Positions 1 through 6,538 of a DNA stretch of 17,072 nt are shown piece after piece (within the stretch, counting starts at the first letter, position 1; the number at the start of each line of letters is the position of its first letter). The DNA is from Pseudomonadota bacterium (GTDB taxonomy: Bacteria; Pseudomonadota; Gammaproteobacteria; Burkholderiales; Burkholderiaceae_A): NCBI GenBank assembly GCA_002684875.1, contig NYVY01000037.1, positions 4,924 through 21,995 of the forward strand, written 5' to 3'. Below the pieces are notes generated by a model, which did not search any database, was not told the origin of the DNA, and was given only the letters and a program-made list of their open reading frames with translations. Position numbers and translations under genes: made by a program.

Positions 1-758
1 ACGCCAAGTTCGTTAATCCTATTTGATAAAGTGACAATATTTTGTTTAAGTGCAAACTCCTTTATTGCTGTTTTTGCAGTCTCAGGTAATTGTCCTGTTA
101 TTCCTATGTTTTTCTGGTCAGTATCATTTGAAATCCAATCAATATCTACAATGCTTTCACTGAGAATTTTTTTAGCCTTCTCTTTGGCTTCTTCGGTTTT
201 AAAAGTTATGCTGATTGTCTCTTTCTCAAGTTTAAAATTTGTGTACCTTATGCGCTTTTTTCTTAACGTAGACCTCGATTCATTAGCGATGCTATCTAGC
301 TTAGTTAAAATTGCAGATTGTTGGTCTACCTCTAGCAGAAAATGAACACCTCCTCTTAAGTCCAAACCCAAATACATTGGAAAAGCATTAATGTTAGCAA
401 GCCAGTTTGGGACATTAGATATTAAGTTAAGAGCTACTACATAATTTTCCTCTTCTGAGTTAAGTTCTTCCTCTAGAAATGATTTTGCTCTAAGTTGTTC
501 CTCGGTTGAAGAAAATCTAATTTTTAAGGTGTTACCACCAATGGTTTCCGAAAAATTTGTTTGATTAAACTTTATTCCGTTAGCATTCATTTTCTTTTCA
601 AGTTCAGATGTCATCTCAGAGTTGATTTTGATGAGAGATTTTCCAGGAGATACTTGTATAGCAGGAGCTTCCCCATAGAAATTTGGAATAGTAAAAATTA
701 GCCCAAATGCAATGGCAAGGAACATTAAAATAAGTCTCCAAGACTCTGGTTTATTCAT
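1..758 (-). CDS. secD: Protein translocase subunit SecD, N-terminal part (3' end outside window)
   Basis: SecD pairs with SecF to form a membrane complex that uses the proton motive force to help pull exported proteins through SecYEG. The frame stays open from an ATG at 758 to the window edge, giving 252 codons; SecD is usually about 600 residues, so well under half is present. The protein begins MNKPESWRL, has one transmembrane segment at about residues 8-25 followed by PNFYGEAPAIQV, and then a periplasmic region. The SecD signature GLDLRGGVHFLLEVD occurs about residues 130-145, and RINELG lies at the edge. The N-terminus resembles betaproteobacterial SecD. It follows yajC on the same strand with a 39-bp gap, as in the usual yajC-secD-secF operon, so secF probably lies beyond the left edge. 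A possible weak ribosome site, CTAGG, lies just before the start. Confidence 0.96.
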   Translation of the reverse strand, partial: MNKPESWRLILMFLAIAFGLIFTIPNFYGEAPAIQVSPGKSLIKINSEMTSELEKKMNANGIKFNQTNFSETIGGNTLKIRFSSTEEQLRAKSFLEEELNSEEENYVVALNLISNVPNWLANINAFPMYLGLDLRGGVHFLLEVDQQSAILTKLDSIANESRSTLRKKRIRYTNFKLEKETISITFKTEEAKEKAKKILSESIVDIDWISNDTDQKNIGITGQLPETAKTAIKEFALKQNIVTLSNRINELG

Positions 759-797
759 TGAACCTAGTTCTTTCTTTAATTACGTATGATGTGTTTG

Positions 798-1127
798 TCA
801 GAATATTTCTTTGATTGTTCCCTTTGGCAAAAGGGTTTGTGCAGCTTGCCTTTGAACAACAACCTCTGTTTTGTTCTCTGAACTGCCCACTTCTAAAGTT
901 AAATAGTTGGCATTGATTTCAAGAATTTTTCCGACTATCCCACTTGATGTAACTATTTCATCTTGTTTTTGTAAGTTTTCTACCAAAGTTTTATGTTCTT
1001 TTGCTCTTTTCATTTGCGGCCTTATCATTAGAAAATATAGCACCACAAACATCAGAATTAACGGTAGTAAACTAAGCAAAGGGTCCTGAGTGGCCCCCGC
1101 GCTTTGAGCATGAGCTAAAGAAAGCAT
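798..1127 (-). CDS. yajC: Sec translocon accessory protein YajC
   Basis: YajC is a small single-span inner-membrane protein that associates with SecDF-SecYEG. I place the start at the ATG at 1127 (109 residues), not at the in-frame start at 1160 that would add 11 residues. The 1127 start follows AGGAGA at good spacing, and its product MLSLAHAQSAGA matches the short N-terminus of the family. The single transmembrane segment (about residues 17-36) ends in the family hallmark YFLMIRPQMKRAKEHK. This is followed by the cytoplasmic domain with QDEIVTSSGIVGKI and a C-terminal LLPKGT motif, all typical of YajC. It is first in the yajC-secD unit and is transcribed divergently from tgt, whereas in many proteobacteria tgt precedes yajC on the same strand. 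Confidence 0.95.
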   Translation of the reverse strand: MLSLAHAQSAGATQDPLLSLLPLILMFVVLYFLMIRPQMKRAKEHKTLVENLQKQDEIVTSSGIVGKILEINANYLTLEVGSSENKTEVVVQRQAAQTLLPKGTIKEIF

Positions 1128-1133
1128 ATCAAT

Positions 1134-1139
1134 TCTCCT
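1134..1139 (-). promoter_or_regulatory. Shine-Dalgarno site of yajC (decides the start)
   Basis: On the minus strand AGGAGA stands 6 bases before the ATG at 1127. It is the strongest ribosome-binding site I found in the window. It lies inside the longer open frame that begins at 1160, which argues that the upstream start is not used. Confidence 0.8.
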
Positions 1140-1147
1140 AAAATTAC

Positions 1148-1153
1148 AGTATA
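1148..1153 (-). promoter_or_regulatory. Possible -10 element of the yajC-secD promoter
   Basis: The 91-bp gap between the divergent yajC and tgt starts must hold both promoters unless they lie inside genes. On the minus strand TATACT (one mismatch to TATAAT) lies here; a poor -35 match (TGTACC) sits 17 bp upstream at 1171-1176. Transcription would begin near 1141, leaving the AGGAGA site just inside the message. This is pattern matching only. Confidence 0.3.
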
Positions 1154-1218
1154 AAAGCAATTAGAAATAGGGTACACGATTTAACCTGAATTTTAAAAAT
1201 ATAAAGACAAAAACACGA

Positions 1219-2352
1219 ATGACATTTTCACTCAAAGCTCAAGACAAAAAGGCACGAACGGGAAAAATAACTTTGTCCAACGGTACTGTCGGAACTCCAA
1301 CGTTTATGCCAGTCGGTACATATGGGGTGGTTAAAGGATTAACTGTCGAAAATATCCTGACTTTGGGGGCAGAAATCATCCTTGCAAATACTTTCCATCT
1401 TTGGATGAGGGTAGGTATCGAACGTATGCATAACTTCGGCGGGTTACATCGGTTTATGAGTTGGAACGGCCCAATTTTAACGGACTCTGGGGGTTTTCAA
1501 GTTTGGTCATTAAAGAAAATTGCTAAATTAAGCAAGGAGGGAGTAATGTTTCGATCCCCAATAAATGGGGAAAAACTGCTTCTCACTCCTGAAAAATCTA
1601 TGGAAATTCAAATGGCGTTAAACTCTGATATAGCAATGATTTTTGACGATTGTACGTCATGGCCTGTCAGTCATAATGATGCTGAAAAGTCCATGAAATT
1701 ATCATTAAATTGGGCAGAGAGAAGTAAGCATGCTTTCAAAGGCGATGGAGAGAATAAAATTTTTGGCATAGTTCAAGGAAGTATGTATCCCGATTTAAGG
1801 TTTGAATCTATCCGTGAATTAATCAATATTGGTTTTGACGGCTATGCGATTGGGGGACTCTCTGTGGGAGAAGATAAAATCCATATGCGTCGGATAATCG
1901 AAGTTATTGCTTCAAGTTTACCGAGGGATTCTGTCCGCTATTTAATGGGAGTGGGTACTCCTGAAGATTTAATACACGCAGTCTCTGAAGGGGTTGATAT
2001 CTTTGATTGTGTTATGCCAACTAGAAATGCTAGAAATGGGCTCCTTTTCACACGATTTGGTAATTTAAAAATTAGAAATGCTAGGTTTAGGAATGATATA
2101 AATCCTATAGAGGAAGGTTGTCTTTGCCCAGTTTGCTGTCCTCAGCATCACAATCTCAATCGCCCGTTCCACTCTAGGGCATATATTCATCATTTACAAA
2201 GAATCAATGAAATGCTTGGATCAATCTTAGCAACTCAGCATAATTTGTGGTTCTATTTAACTATGATGAAGGAGATACGAAGAGCTATAGAACAAAAAAA
2301 TTTTTCCGAGTGGGCAGGTTGTTTTATCCAAAAACGCACTATCGGTCTTTGA
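1219..2352 (+). CDS. tgt: Queuine (preQ1) tRNA-ribosyltransferase
   Basis: Tgt exchanges guanine-34 for preQ1 in the GUN anticodons of tRNA Asp, Asn, His and Tyr, the first tRNA-bound step of queuosine synthesis. The protein has 377 residues, about the family length. Visible landmarks are FMPVGTYGVVKG (29-40), the catalytic-site DSGGFQ with Asp89, FGIVQGS (182-188), YAIGGLSVGE (209-218), and DIFDCVMPTRNARNG with the nucleophile-equivalent Asp263. The zinc site is Cys301, Cys303, Cys306 and His341. Compared with E. coli Tgt as I remember it, about nine extra residues (around CCPQHHNLNRP) lie between Cys306 and the zinc His. The usual LRPG is MRVG, and the usual QVFSL is QVWSL. The ATG at 1219 gives the normal N-terminus. 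The 3' end overlaps convergent queA by 14 bp. Confidence 0.96.
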   Translation: MTFSLKAQDKKARTGKITLSNGTVGTPTFMPVGTYGVVKGLTVENILTLGAEIILANTFHLWMRVGIERMHNFGGLHRFMSWNGPILTDSGGFQVWSLKKIAKLSKEGVMFRSPINGEKLLLTPEKSMEIQMALNSDIAMIFDDCTSWPVSHNDAEKSMKLSLNWAERSKHAFKGDGENKIFGIVQGSMYPDLRFESIRELINIGFDGYAIGGLSVGEDKIHMRRIIEVIASSLPRDSVRYLMGVGTPEDLIHAVSEGVDIFDCVMPTRNARNGLLFTRFGNLKIRNARFRNDINPIEEGCLCPVCCPQHHNLNRPFHSRAYIHHLQRINEMLGSILATQHNLWFYLTMMKEIRRAIEQKNFSEWAGCFIQKRTIGL

Positions 2353-3478
2353 GTACAAGCATTGAGTCCCCATAGCTAAAAAATCGAAAATTGTTGTTGA
2401 TTGCTTTTCTGTAAATATCTAAACTTTTTTCCCTTCCTATTAAGGCACAAAGTAATATGAATAAAGTGGATTTGGGTAAATGAAAATTGGTTATTAATCC
2501 GTCAATGACTCTAAATTTATATCCTGGTTGAATATAAATATTTGTCTGGCTATGGAGAACATCAGGATGATCGCGAAAAACTTTTTCAGTCATATCTAAT
2601 AAAATATCATCAATAGATTCGAGTACTCTTAAAGATGTAGTGCCGACAGCTATTATTCTTTTTTTATTTTTTTTAGCTGCTCTGATTTTATCTAATGTTT
2701 TTTTTGAAATGAAAAAGTCTTCTGTATGCATTTGGTGTTGAGAAATTTCTGTTGTTTTTATAGGGTCGAAAGTTCCCAACCCAACATGAAGAGTTAAAAA
2801 AGCCATATCAATACCTTTTTCTTGCAAAGTAGAAATTAATTTCTCATCAAAATGCAAACCAGCTGTGGGTGCTGCCAGTGAACCAGGTTCATTTGCATAA
2901 ACAGTTTGATATCTTTCTGAATCTTTTTTTGTGGGCAAACGGTTGATATACGGTGGTAGGGGAGTAACGCCAAAAGTTTCTAATAATTTAAAAGTTGGAA
3001 GATTTGCAGAAAATAGACAAATTTTTGAATCGTCTGTGTATAAGTCCTCTACAGTAATACTAGTTTTTCCTTGGTTTAAAAAAAGTCTCATCCCCTGTCT
3101 GATTTTTTTCTTAGGTTTAACCATTGCTAAAAAGTAATATCTTTGCCCGGAGGAGTCTTTTGATGATGTGTGGTTTGATTTAGTTACAAAGACCTCAACT
3201 TTACCTCCTGTTTCTTTCATACAATTTAATCTAGCTTGAATAACTTTTGAGTTATTAAATACCAATAAATCATTCGGTTCAACATAGTCTGAAATATTTT
3301 TAAACATGTCTTCACTTGTTTGAAAAGAGGATTCATTGTTTGGACCTCTAAGCTGCTTCGTAATTAGCAGTCTACTTTCTGTACGTTTTTTTGTTGGATT
3401 TTGAGCAATTAATTTTTTTGGCAGCTCAAAATTGTAGTCGTCCAGATGAGAATTTTTCATACGGGAATTGTTATCCAT
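2339..3478 (-). CDS. queA: S-adenosylmethionine:tRNA ribosyltransferase-isomerase QueA
   Basis: QueA transfers and isomerises the ribosyl part of S-adenosylmethionine onto preQ1-34 in tRNA, making epoxyqueuosine, the step after Tgt. Family landmarks are the N-terminal FELPKKLIAQNP, LLVFNNSKVIQARL, GSLAAPTAGLHF in the centre, LHVGLGTF, VGTTSLRVLES, and the C-terminal GYKFRVIDGLITNFHLPKSTL and FFSYGDSM. At 379 residues it is somewhat longer than the roughly 350 usual. A few extra residues are N-terminal: a second in-frame ATG at 3460 would start MKNSHLDDYNFEL, closer to the family. Neither start has a good Shine-Dalgarno sequence, so I keep the longer one. It faces tgt tail to tail, with its TAG stop inside the last codons of tgt. 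Confidence 0.95.
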   Translation of the reverse strand: MDNNSRMKNSHLDDYNFELPKKLIAQNPTKKRTESRLLITKQLRGPNNESSFQTSEDMFKNISDYVEPNDLLVFNNSKVIQARLNCMKETGGKVEVFVTKSNHTSSKDSSGQRYYFLAMVKPKKKIRQGMRLFLNQGKTSITVEDLYTDDSKICLFSANLPTFKLLETFGVTPLPPYINRLPTKKDSERYQTVYANEPGSLAAPTAGLHFDEKLISTLQEKGIDMAFLTLHVGLGTFDPIKTTEISQHQMHTEDFFISKKTLDKIRAAKKNKKRIIAVGTTSLRVLESIDDILLDMTEKVFRDHPDVLHSQTNIYIQPGYKFRVIDGLITNFHLPKSTLFILLCALIGREKSLDIYRKAINNNFRFFSYGDSMLVLKDR

Positions 3479-3523
3479 AAGTAAAGATAATAGATCGATA
3501 GTACATCTGTGTTAGCCGTTTTT

Positions 3524-3529
3524 ATTATA
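3524..3529 (-). promoter_or_regulatory. Possible -10 element of the queA promoter
   Basis: On the minus strand a perfect TATAAT lies 45 bases upstream of the queA ATG. No acceptable -35 hexamer or extended -10 TGn accompanies it, and chance matches are common in AT-rich DNA, so this is only a suggestion. Confidence 0.25.
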
Positions 3530-3723
3530 TGTTTTTTCTACGAAATATGCTCCCGTAAGAAAGGCTACGTAGTATCGGTTTGATACATTTATAATTCTGA
3601 TTCACTTTAGTGATTGTTAATGAGGCTTTTCCAAATTTTCAATACATTTACCCAAGAAAAAATTTAAAATATCAGCGGAATTTTTAAATGTGGTCTATGT
3701 TTTTTCTCGATTTTAAACAGAAG

Positions 3724-3752
3724 TTTATATTATGTGCGGGAAGAGATATACT
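3724..3752 (+). promoter_or_regulatory. Possible promoter of tRNA-Leu
   Basis: TTTATA (3724-3729, four of six matches to TTGACA) and TATACT (3747-3752, five of six to TATAAT) are separated by 17 bp. Transcription would start near 3759, about 15 bases before the mature tRNA. The GC-rich discriminator typical of stringently controlled stable RNA is not evident after this -10. A GTGCGGG stretch does follow an alternative TATTAT at 3728-3733. Confidence 0.4.
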
Positions 3753-3773
3753 AATGAATGTTTTATAGTTAAG

Positions 3774-3860
3774 GCCAGAGTGGCGGAATTGGTAGACGCA
3801 CCGGATTCAAAATCCGGCGCCAGCGATGGTGTGCGGGTTCAAGTCCCGCCTCTGGCACCA
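3774..3860 (+). tRNA. tRNA-Leu (anticodon CAA)
   Basis: An 87-base gene with a perfect 7-bp acceptor stem (GCCAGAG with CTCTGGC), discriminator A and an encoded CCA end. The anticodon stem CCGGA/TCCGG encloses TTCAAAA, giving anticodon CAA (3808-3810), which reads UUG. A long class II variable arm follows, as expected for leucine, then a GCGGG/CCCGC T-stem with TTCAAGT. Only 9 bp separate it from the stop codon of the convergent outer-membrane protein gene. Confidence 0.98.
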
Positions 3861-3869
3861 ATATTTAAA

Positions 3870-4583
3870 TTAAAAAATATACCCTAAACCTATGCTAACT
3901 TGATTGTTAAGAATATCGGTTTTAATCGAGCCTCCACCTTTAAGGTCTGCATCAATGGGTGTGTAGGTAATTCTGTATTCAGCGAATGTCTTCCAAGAGT
4001 TTGCTAATTTGTGCTCCATTCCGACCATCAATTGATAAGCAAAACCAGTGTGTTGATAGTCATAAGTTTTTCCGTTTTTTCCAGGAACTCCTTCAACATC
4101 TACATGAGGGTAAGCTAATCCAAAACCTGCACCAACGTAAGGAGACACGTTAGCTTTAAAGTCAAAAAAATTTTCAAAGGTGTATAACAGATTTAACGTT
4201 AATGTATTTAGTCCATCTGTAAATTCGAGTCTTTTCAGATTGCCTGGCAGACGTTTTGCTTTAACTTTGCTGTGGTTGAAGTCTATCGCAATTTTAAGAG
4301 CTGGTTTGTTTGATAGGGGAAACCCCATTCTGTATCCGTAATATATTGGGGACTCAAATGACTTCCCTTCCCATCCCTCTACTGAGTATTTCCCAGTGTT
4401 TATTCCATAATCTTCAAAGGCTCCTGCGAAGCTTACGCTACTGTGACCTGCCTTATTAAAACCACCATAAATAGAAAAGCTAAAGTCTGTGGCTGACGCA
4501 AAATTAAAACTAGTTACAGAAAAAACTAGTACTAACCAAACTCTAAGGTCAATAAGGTTTTTTATATTGTTTCTTTGTTGCAT
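3870..4583 (-). CDS. Outer-membrane beta-barrel protein, lipid A oxidase (LpxQ)-like
   Basis: A 237-residue exported protein. Residues 1-31 form a Sec signal peptide: a basic start, a hydrophobic run at 15-28 and a likely cut after ASA. The rest alternates polar and hydrophobic residues as in a small beta-barrel, and it ends in Phe (GLGYIF), the usual signal for outer-membrane insertion. Motifs such as GWEGKSFESPIYYGYR, IDFNHSKVKA, LEFTDGLNTLTLN, SPYVGAGFG and GGSIKTDILNNQ recall the rhizobial lipid A oxidase family, in which LpxQ oxidises the proximal glucosamine of 1-dephosphorylated lipid A to aminogluconate. That assignment is from memory of the family, not a search; a plain porin-like barrel is the alternative. 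AAGG sits 7 bases before the ATG. It is the last gene of the glycosyltransferase operon, 26 bp after the flippase-like gene. Confidence 0.7.
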   Translation of the reverse strand: MQQRNNIKNLIDLRVWLVLVFSVTSFNFASATDFSFSIYGGFNKAGHSSVSFAGAFEDYGINTGKYSVEGWEGKSFESPIYYGYRMGFPLSNKPALKIAIDFNHSKVKAKRLPGNLKRLEFTDGLNTLTLNLLYTFENFFDFKANVSPYVGAGFGLAYPHVDVEGVPGKNGKTYDYQHTGFAYQLMVGMEHKLANSWKTFAEYRITYTPIDADLKGGGSIKTDILNNQVSIGLGYIF

Positions 4584-4609
4584 GTAATTACCTTAATCTT
4601 TGTTTTAAA

Positions 4610-5617
4610 TTAAGAGTAACGGGCTTTATAAGATAAAATCAAGTTAATAATAATAAACACTAAACCTTGAACTGTAGCTGTGACTCCAAAAAGGATGGAT
4701 GATGCAACGCTTTGGTCTGAGCCATAACCCAACATTGTGAAAAATAGGAGAAAACCATATTCCCTAGGCCCAAACCCTCCGATATTTAGCGGAATTGATG
4801 CGCATAGAAAAACACCAGTTGAAATAGCAAAACATAAAAGAATTGGAACTTCGATACCACAGGAATGTAAGCAAATGTAAAAAGAAATACTGAAACATAG
4901 CTGTGAAGAAAGGGAGGTTAAAATAGTTAACTTAGCTTTTGCTTGCTTTAATAAAAAAGGTTGCCGCAACCAATTCCAAGAGTAAGTTTTTTTTAGTATT
5001 TTTAACACTGTCTCTATTGACATTAAAGTAATTGTCAGAATAATTAATAGAAAAAAATAAATGAAAAAAATTTCTAATGTTATCGACCCTAGGTCAAATA
5101 TTGAAGATCCAAAAAGCATCATCAGAAATACAACTGTTGCTGAAATTACAGATAAAAAGCTTAATGCCCAAAGACCATGAACTCTGTCCAAAACAACACT
5201 GAGCCCAATTTTTGTTTTCAAAGGCTCATCAATTTTCTCTTGGTCTTTTTGCAAAATATAGGACATTCGAATGGTCCTGTAGATATCCCCAGTTATTAAC
5301 CCACCTGGGACTACTGTAGAGAAAGCAATACCTTCGAAATATGCTGAGATAGCAGATTTAGAGGACCGTTTTGATTTTAAATTTAAAAGGAGCCCCCACC
5401 TAATTGCACAGAAAATGTTGGCTAAGGTGTTGAGTACAAGAGCTATCAAAAAATGTTCAAATTCGATGGTCTTTAAAACATTAAACGTTTGTTCTATATT
5501 TATAAAGAAAAATAGACTAAGAATCAGTAATATTGAAAACGAGAAACGAATTTTTTTCCCCAAAAAATTTTTACTTTTTATTTTTGATCTGGTACTGTTT
5601 GCGTCCACTCGGCTCAT
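4610..5617 (-). CDS. Flippase-like integral membrane protein (PF03706, LPG synthase TM-domain family)
   Basis: A 335-residue polytopic membrane protein with about seven or eight hydrophobic spans, the first at about 25-42. The family is shown by FSTVVPGGLITGDIYR near residue 97 and PLNIGGFGPREYGFLLFF near residue 275, the two signatures of the UPF0104 / lysylphosphatidylglycerol synthase membrane domain. It lacks the soluble aminoacyltransferase domain of MprF, so it is not a lysylphosphatidylglycerol synthase. Stand-alone members often lie beside polyprenyl-phosphate glycosyltransferases and are suspected lipid-linked sugar flippases or partners; that role here is inference. The ATG at 5617 has only a weak ribosome site and lies 47 bp inside the preceding gene, which suggests translational coupling. 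No other ATG lies near the start of the domain. Confidence 0.8.
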   Translation of the reverse strand: MSRVDANSTRSKIKSKNFLGKKIRFSFSILLILSLFFFINIEQTFNVLKTIEFEHFLIALVLNTLANIFCAIRWGLLLNLKSKRSSKSAISAYFEGIAFSTVVPGGLITGDIYRTIRMSYILQKDQEKIDEPLKTKIGLSVVLDRVHGLWALSFLSVISATVVFLMMLFGSSIFDLGSITLEIFFIYFFLLIILTITLMSIETVLKILKKTYSWNWLRQPFLLKQAKAKLTILTSLSSQLCFSISFYICLHSCGIEVPILLCFAISTGVFLCASIPLNIGGFGPREYGFLLFFTMLGYGSDQSVASSILFGVTATVQGLVFIIINLILSYKARYS

Positions 5618-6521
5618 GATAAATTCTTATCAATAGCTCCCCTAATAATCCTACAGCTAAAAGCTGGGTTCCTAAAAGCGTTAAGAGTAGTCCCAAAGTC
5701 AACAATGGTCTAGCCCCTATATCTCCACCAAAAAAAACTTTTTCGACAAAAAGCCCAAAAAATATTAGAAGTCCTACTCCAAGCATAATTAAACCAATGC
5801 CCCCAAAGGCGTGATTCGGTCTGTGCATAAACTGCCTTGAAAACTGTATCCAAATTAAATCAAGTATCACTCTTATAGTGCGGTCAATTCCATATTTAGA
5901 CACTCCTGTTAATCTAGGGTGGTGTTTGACAGGAATTTCGATTATTTTTGCTCCAACCTCGGCAGCTAAGGCAGGTATAAATCTGTGCATTTCCCCATAT
6001 AAGCGAAACTTTGTAATTAGTTCTCTTCTATACCCTTTTAAAGAACACCCATAGTCTCTCAATTTAACACCTGTAATATACGATATTAAATAGTTGGCGA
6101 AAATTGAAGGCAACTTTCTGCTAAAAACTGAGTCCTGCCGATTTTTGCGCCAACCAGAGACTAAGTCAACGTCTATATTTTTTTGCAAAACTTCTACAAT
6201 CAACGGTATATCAGAAGGATCATTTTGAGAGTCTCCGTCCATTGTGATAACTATATCTCCATTGCTGTGGTCGAACCCGGCTTGTAGCGCCGTGGATTGA
6301 CCATAATTCCTTGCTAGGCTAATAACTTTTAAATTTTTAAATGTATTTTCTAGTTCAGTAATGATTGAGTTCGTTCCGTCTGTAGAACCGTCATCGACAA
6401 TCACTAGTTCGTAAACTAGTTTTGAATCTTCCTCAATAATCGATTGAATTTTCTCTACAAGGTTTGTGATTGCCTCTACCTCATTAAAAATTGGAATAAT
6501 AACGGATATAGAGTTTGACAT
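5571..6521 (-). CDS. Family 2 glycosyltransferase, ArnC/DPM1-like polyprenyl-phosphate sugar synthase
   Basis: A membrane-anchored GT-A enzyme predicted to transfer a sugar from a nucleotide donor to undecaprenyl phosphate on the cytoplasmic face. I start it at the ATG at 6521 (316 residues). The longer frame from 6554 adds 11 unrelated residues and has no ribosome site, while TTTGGA lies 10 bases before 6521 and the product SISVIIPIFNE matches the family N-terminus. The catalytic domain shows VIVDDGSTDGT (40-50), ARNYGQSTALQAGFD (70-84) and the DGD metal motif (Asp95, Asp97). The C-terminus has two membrane spans and a GELLIRIYHEPSGRKQYQI tail, as in ArnC-, RgtE- and GtrB-type enzymes. The sugar cannot be read from sequence. 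It lies 17 bp after the GT39 gene and overlaps the flippase-like gene by 47 bp. Confidence 0.88.
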   Translation of the reverse strand: MSNSISVIIPIFNEVEAITNLVEKIQSIIEEDSKLVYELVIVDDGSTDGTNSIITELENTFKNLKVISLARNYGQSTALQAGFDHSNGDIVITMDGDSQNDPSDIPLIVEVLQKNIDVDLVSGWRKNRQDSVFSRKLPSIFANYLISYITGVKLRDYGCSLKGYRRELITKFRLYGEMHRFIPALAAEVGAKIIEIPVKHHPRLTGVSKYGIDRTIRVILDLIWIQFSRQFMHRPNHAFGGIGLIMLGVGLLIFFGLFVEKVFFGGDIGARPLLTLGLLLTLLGTQLLAVGLLGELLIRIYHEPSGRKQYQIKNKK

Positions 6522-6538
6522 ATTTAATTTATCCAAAG

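Larger units (their letters stand above)
3479..3773. other. Non-coding gap between queA and tRNA-Leu
   Basis: This 295-bp gap is the only sizeable one in the window. I see no convincing gene in it. It holds AT-rich DNA, a 12-bp palindrome with 5-bp arms (TCACTTTAGTGA, 3602-3613), candidate promoter elements for queA (minus) and the tRNA (plus), and no hairpin followed by a T-run. Confidence 0.6.

Noticed and set aside
31..345. Plus-strand open frame of 104 codons.
   Set aside because: It is antisense to clearly coding secD and resembles no family; a shadow frame.
1128..1160. Longer YajC start at 1160.
   Set aside because: It would place the strong AGGAGA site inside the gene and add residues absent from YajC proteins.
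3461..3476. Minus strand reads GGATAACAATTCCC, like half of the lac operator.
   Set aside because: It lies within the first codons of queA, the match is one-sided, and nothing lac-like is nearby; chance in AT-rich DNA.
3590..3595. Perfect TATAAT on the plus strand upstream of the tRNA gene.
   Set aside because: No -35 at a workable spacing and 178 bp from the tRNA; the pair at 3724-3752 is a better candidate.
3662..3689. Inverted repeat ATTTAAAA / TTTTAAAT with a 12-base loop.
   Set aside because: Arms are purely A and T, so the hairpin would be weak, and such repeats are expected by chance at this composition.
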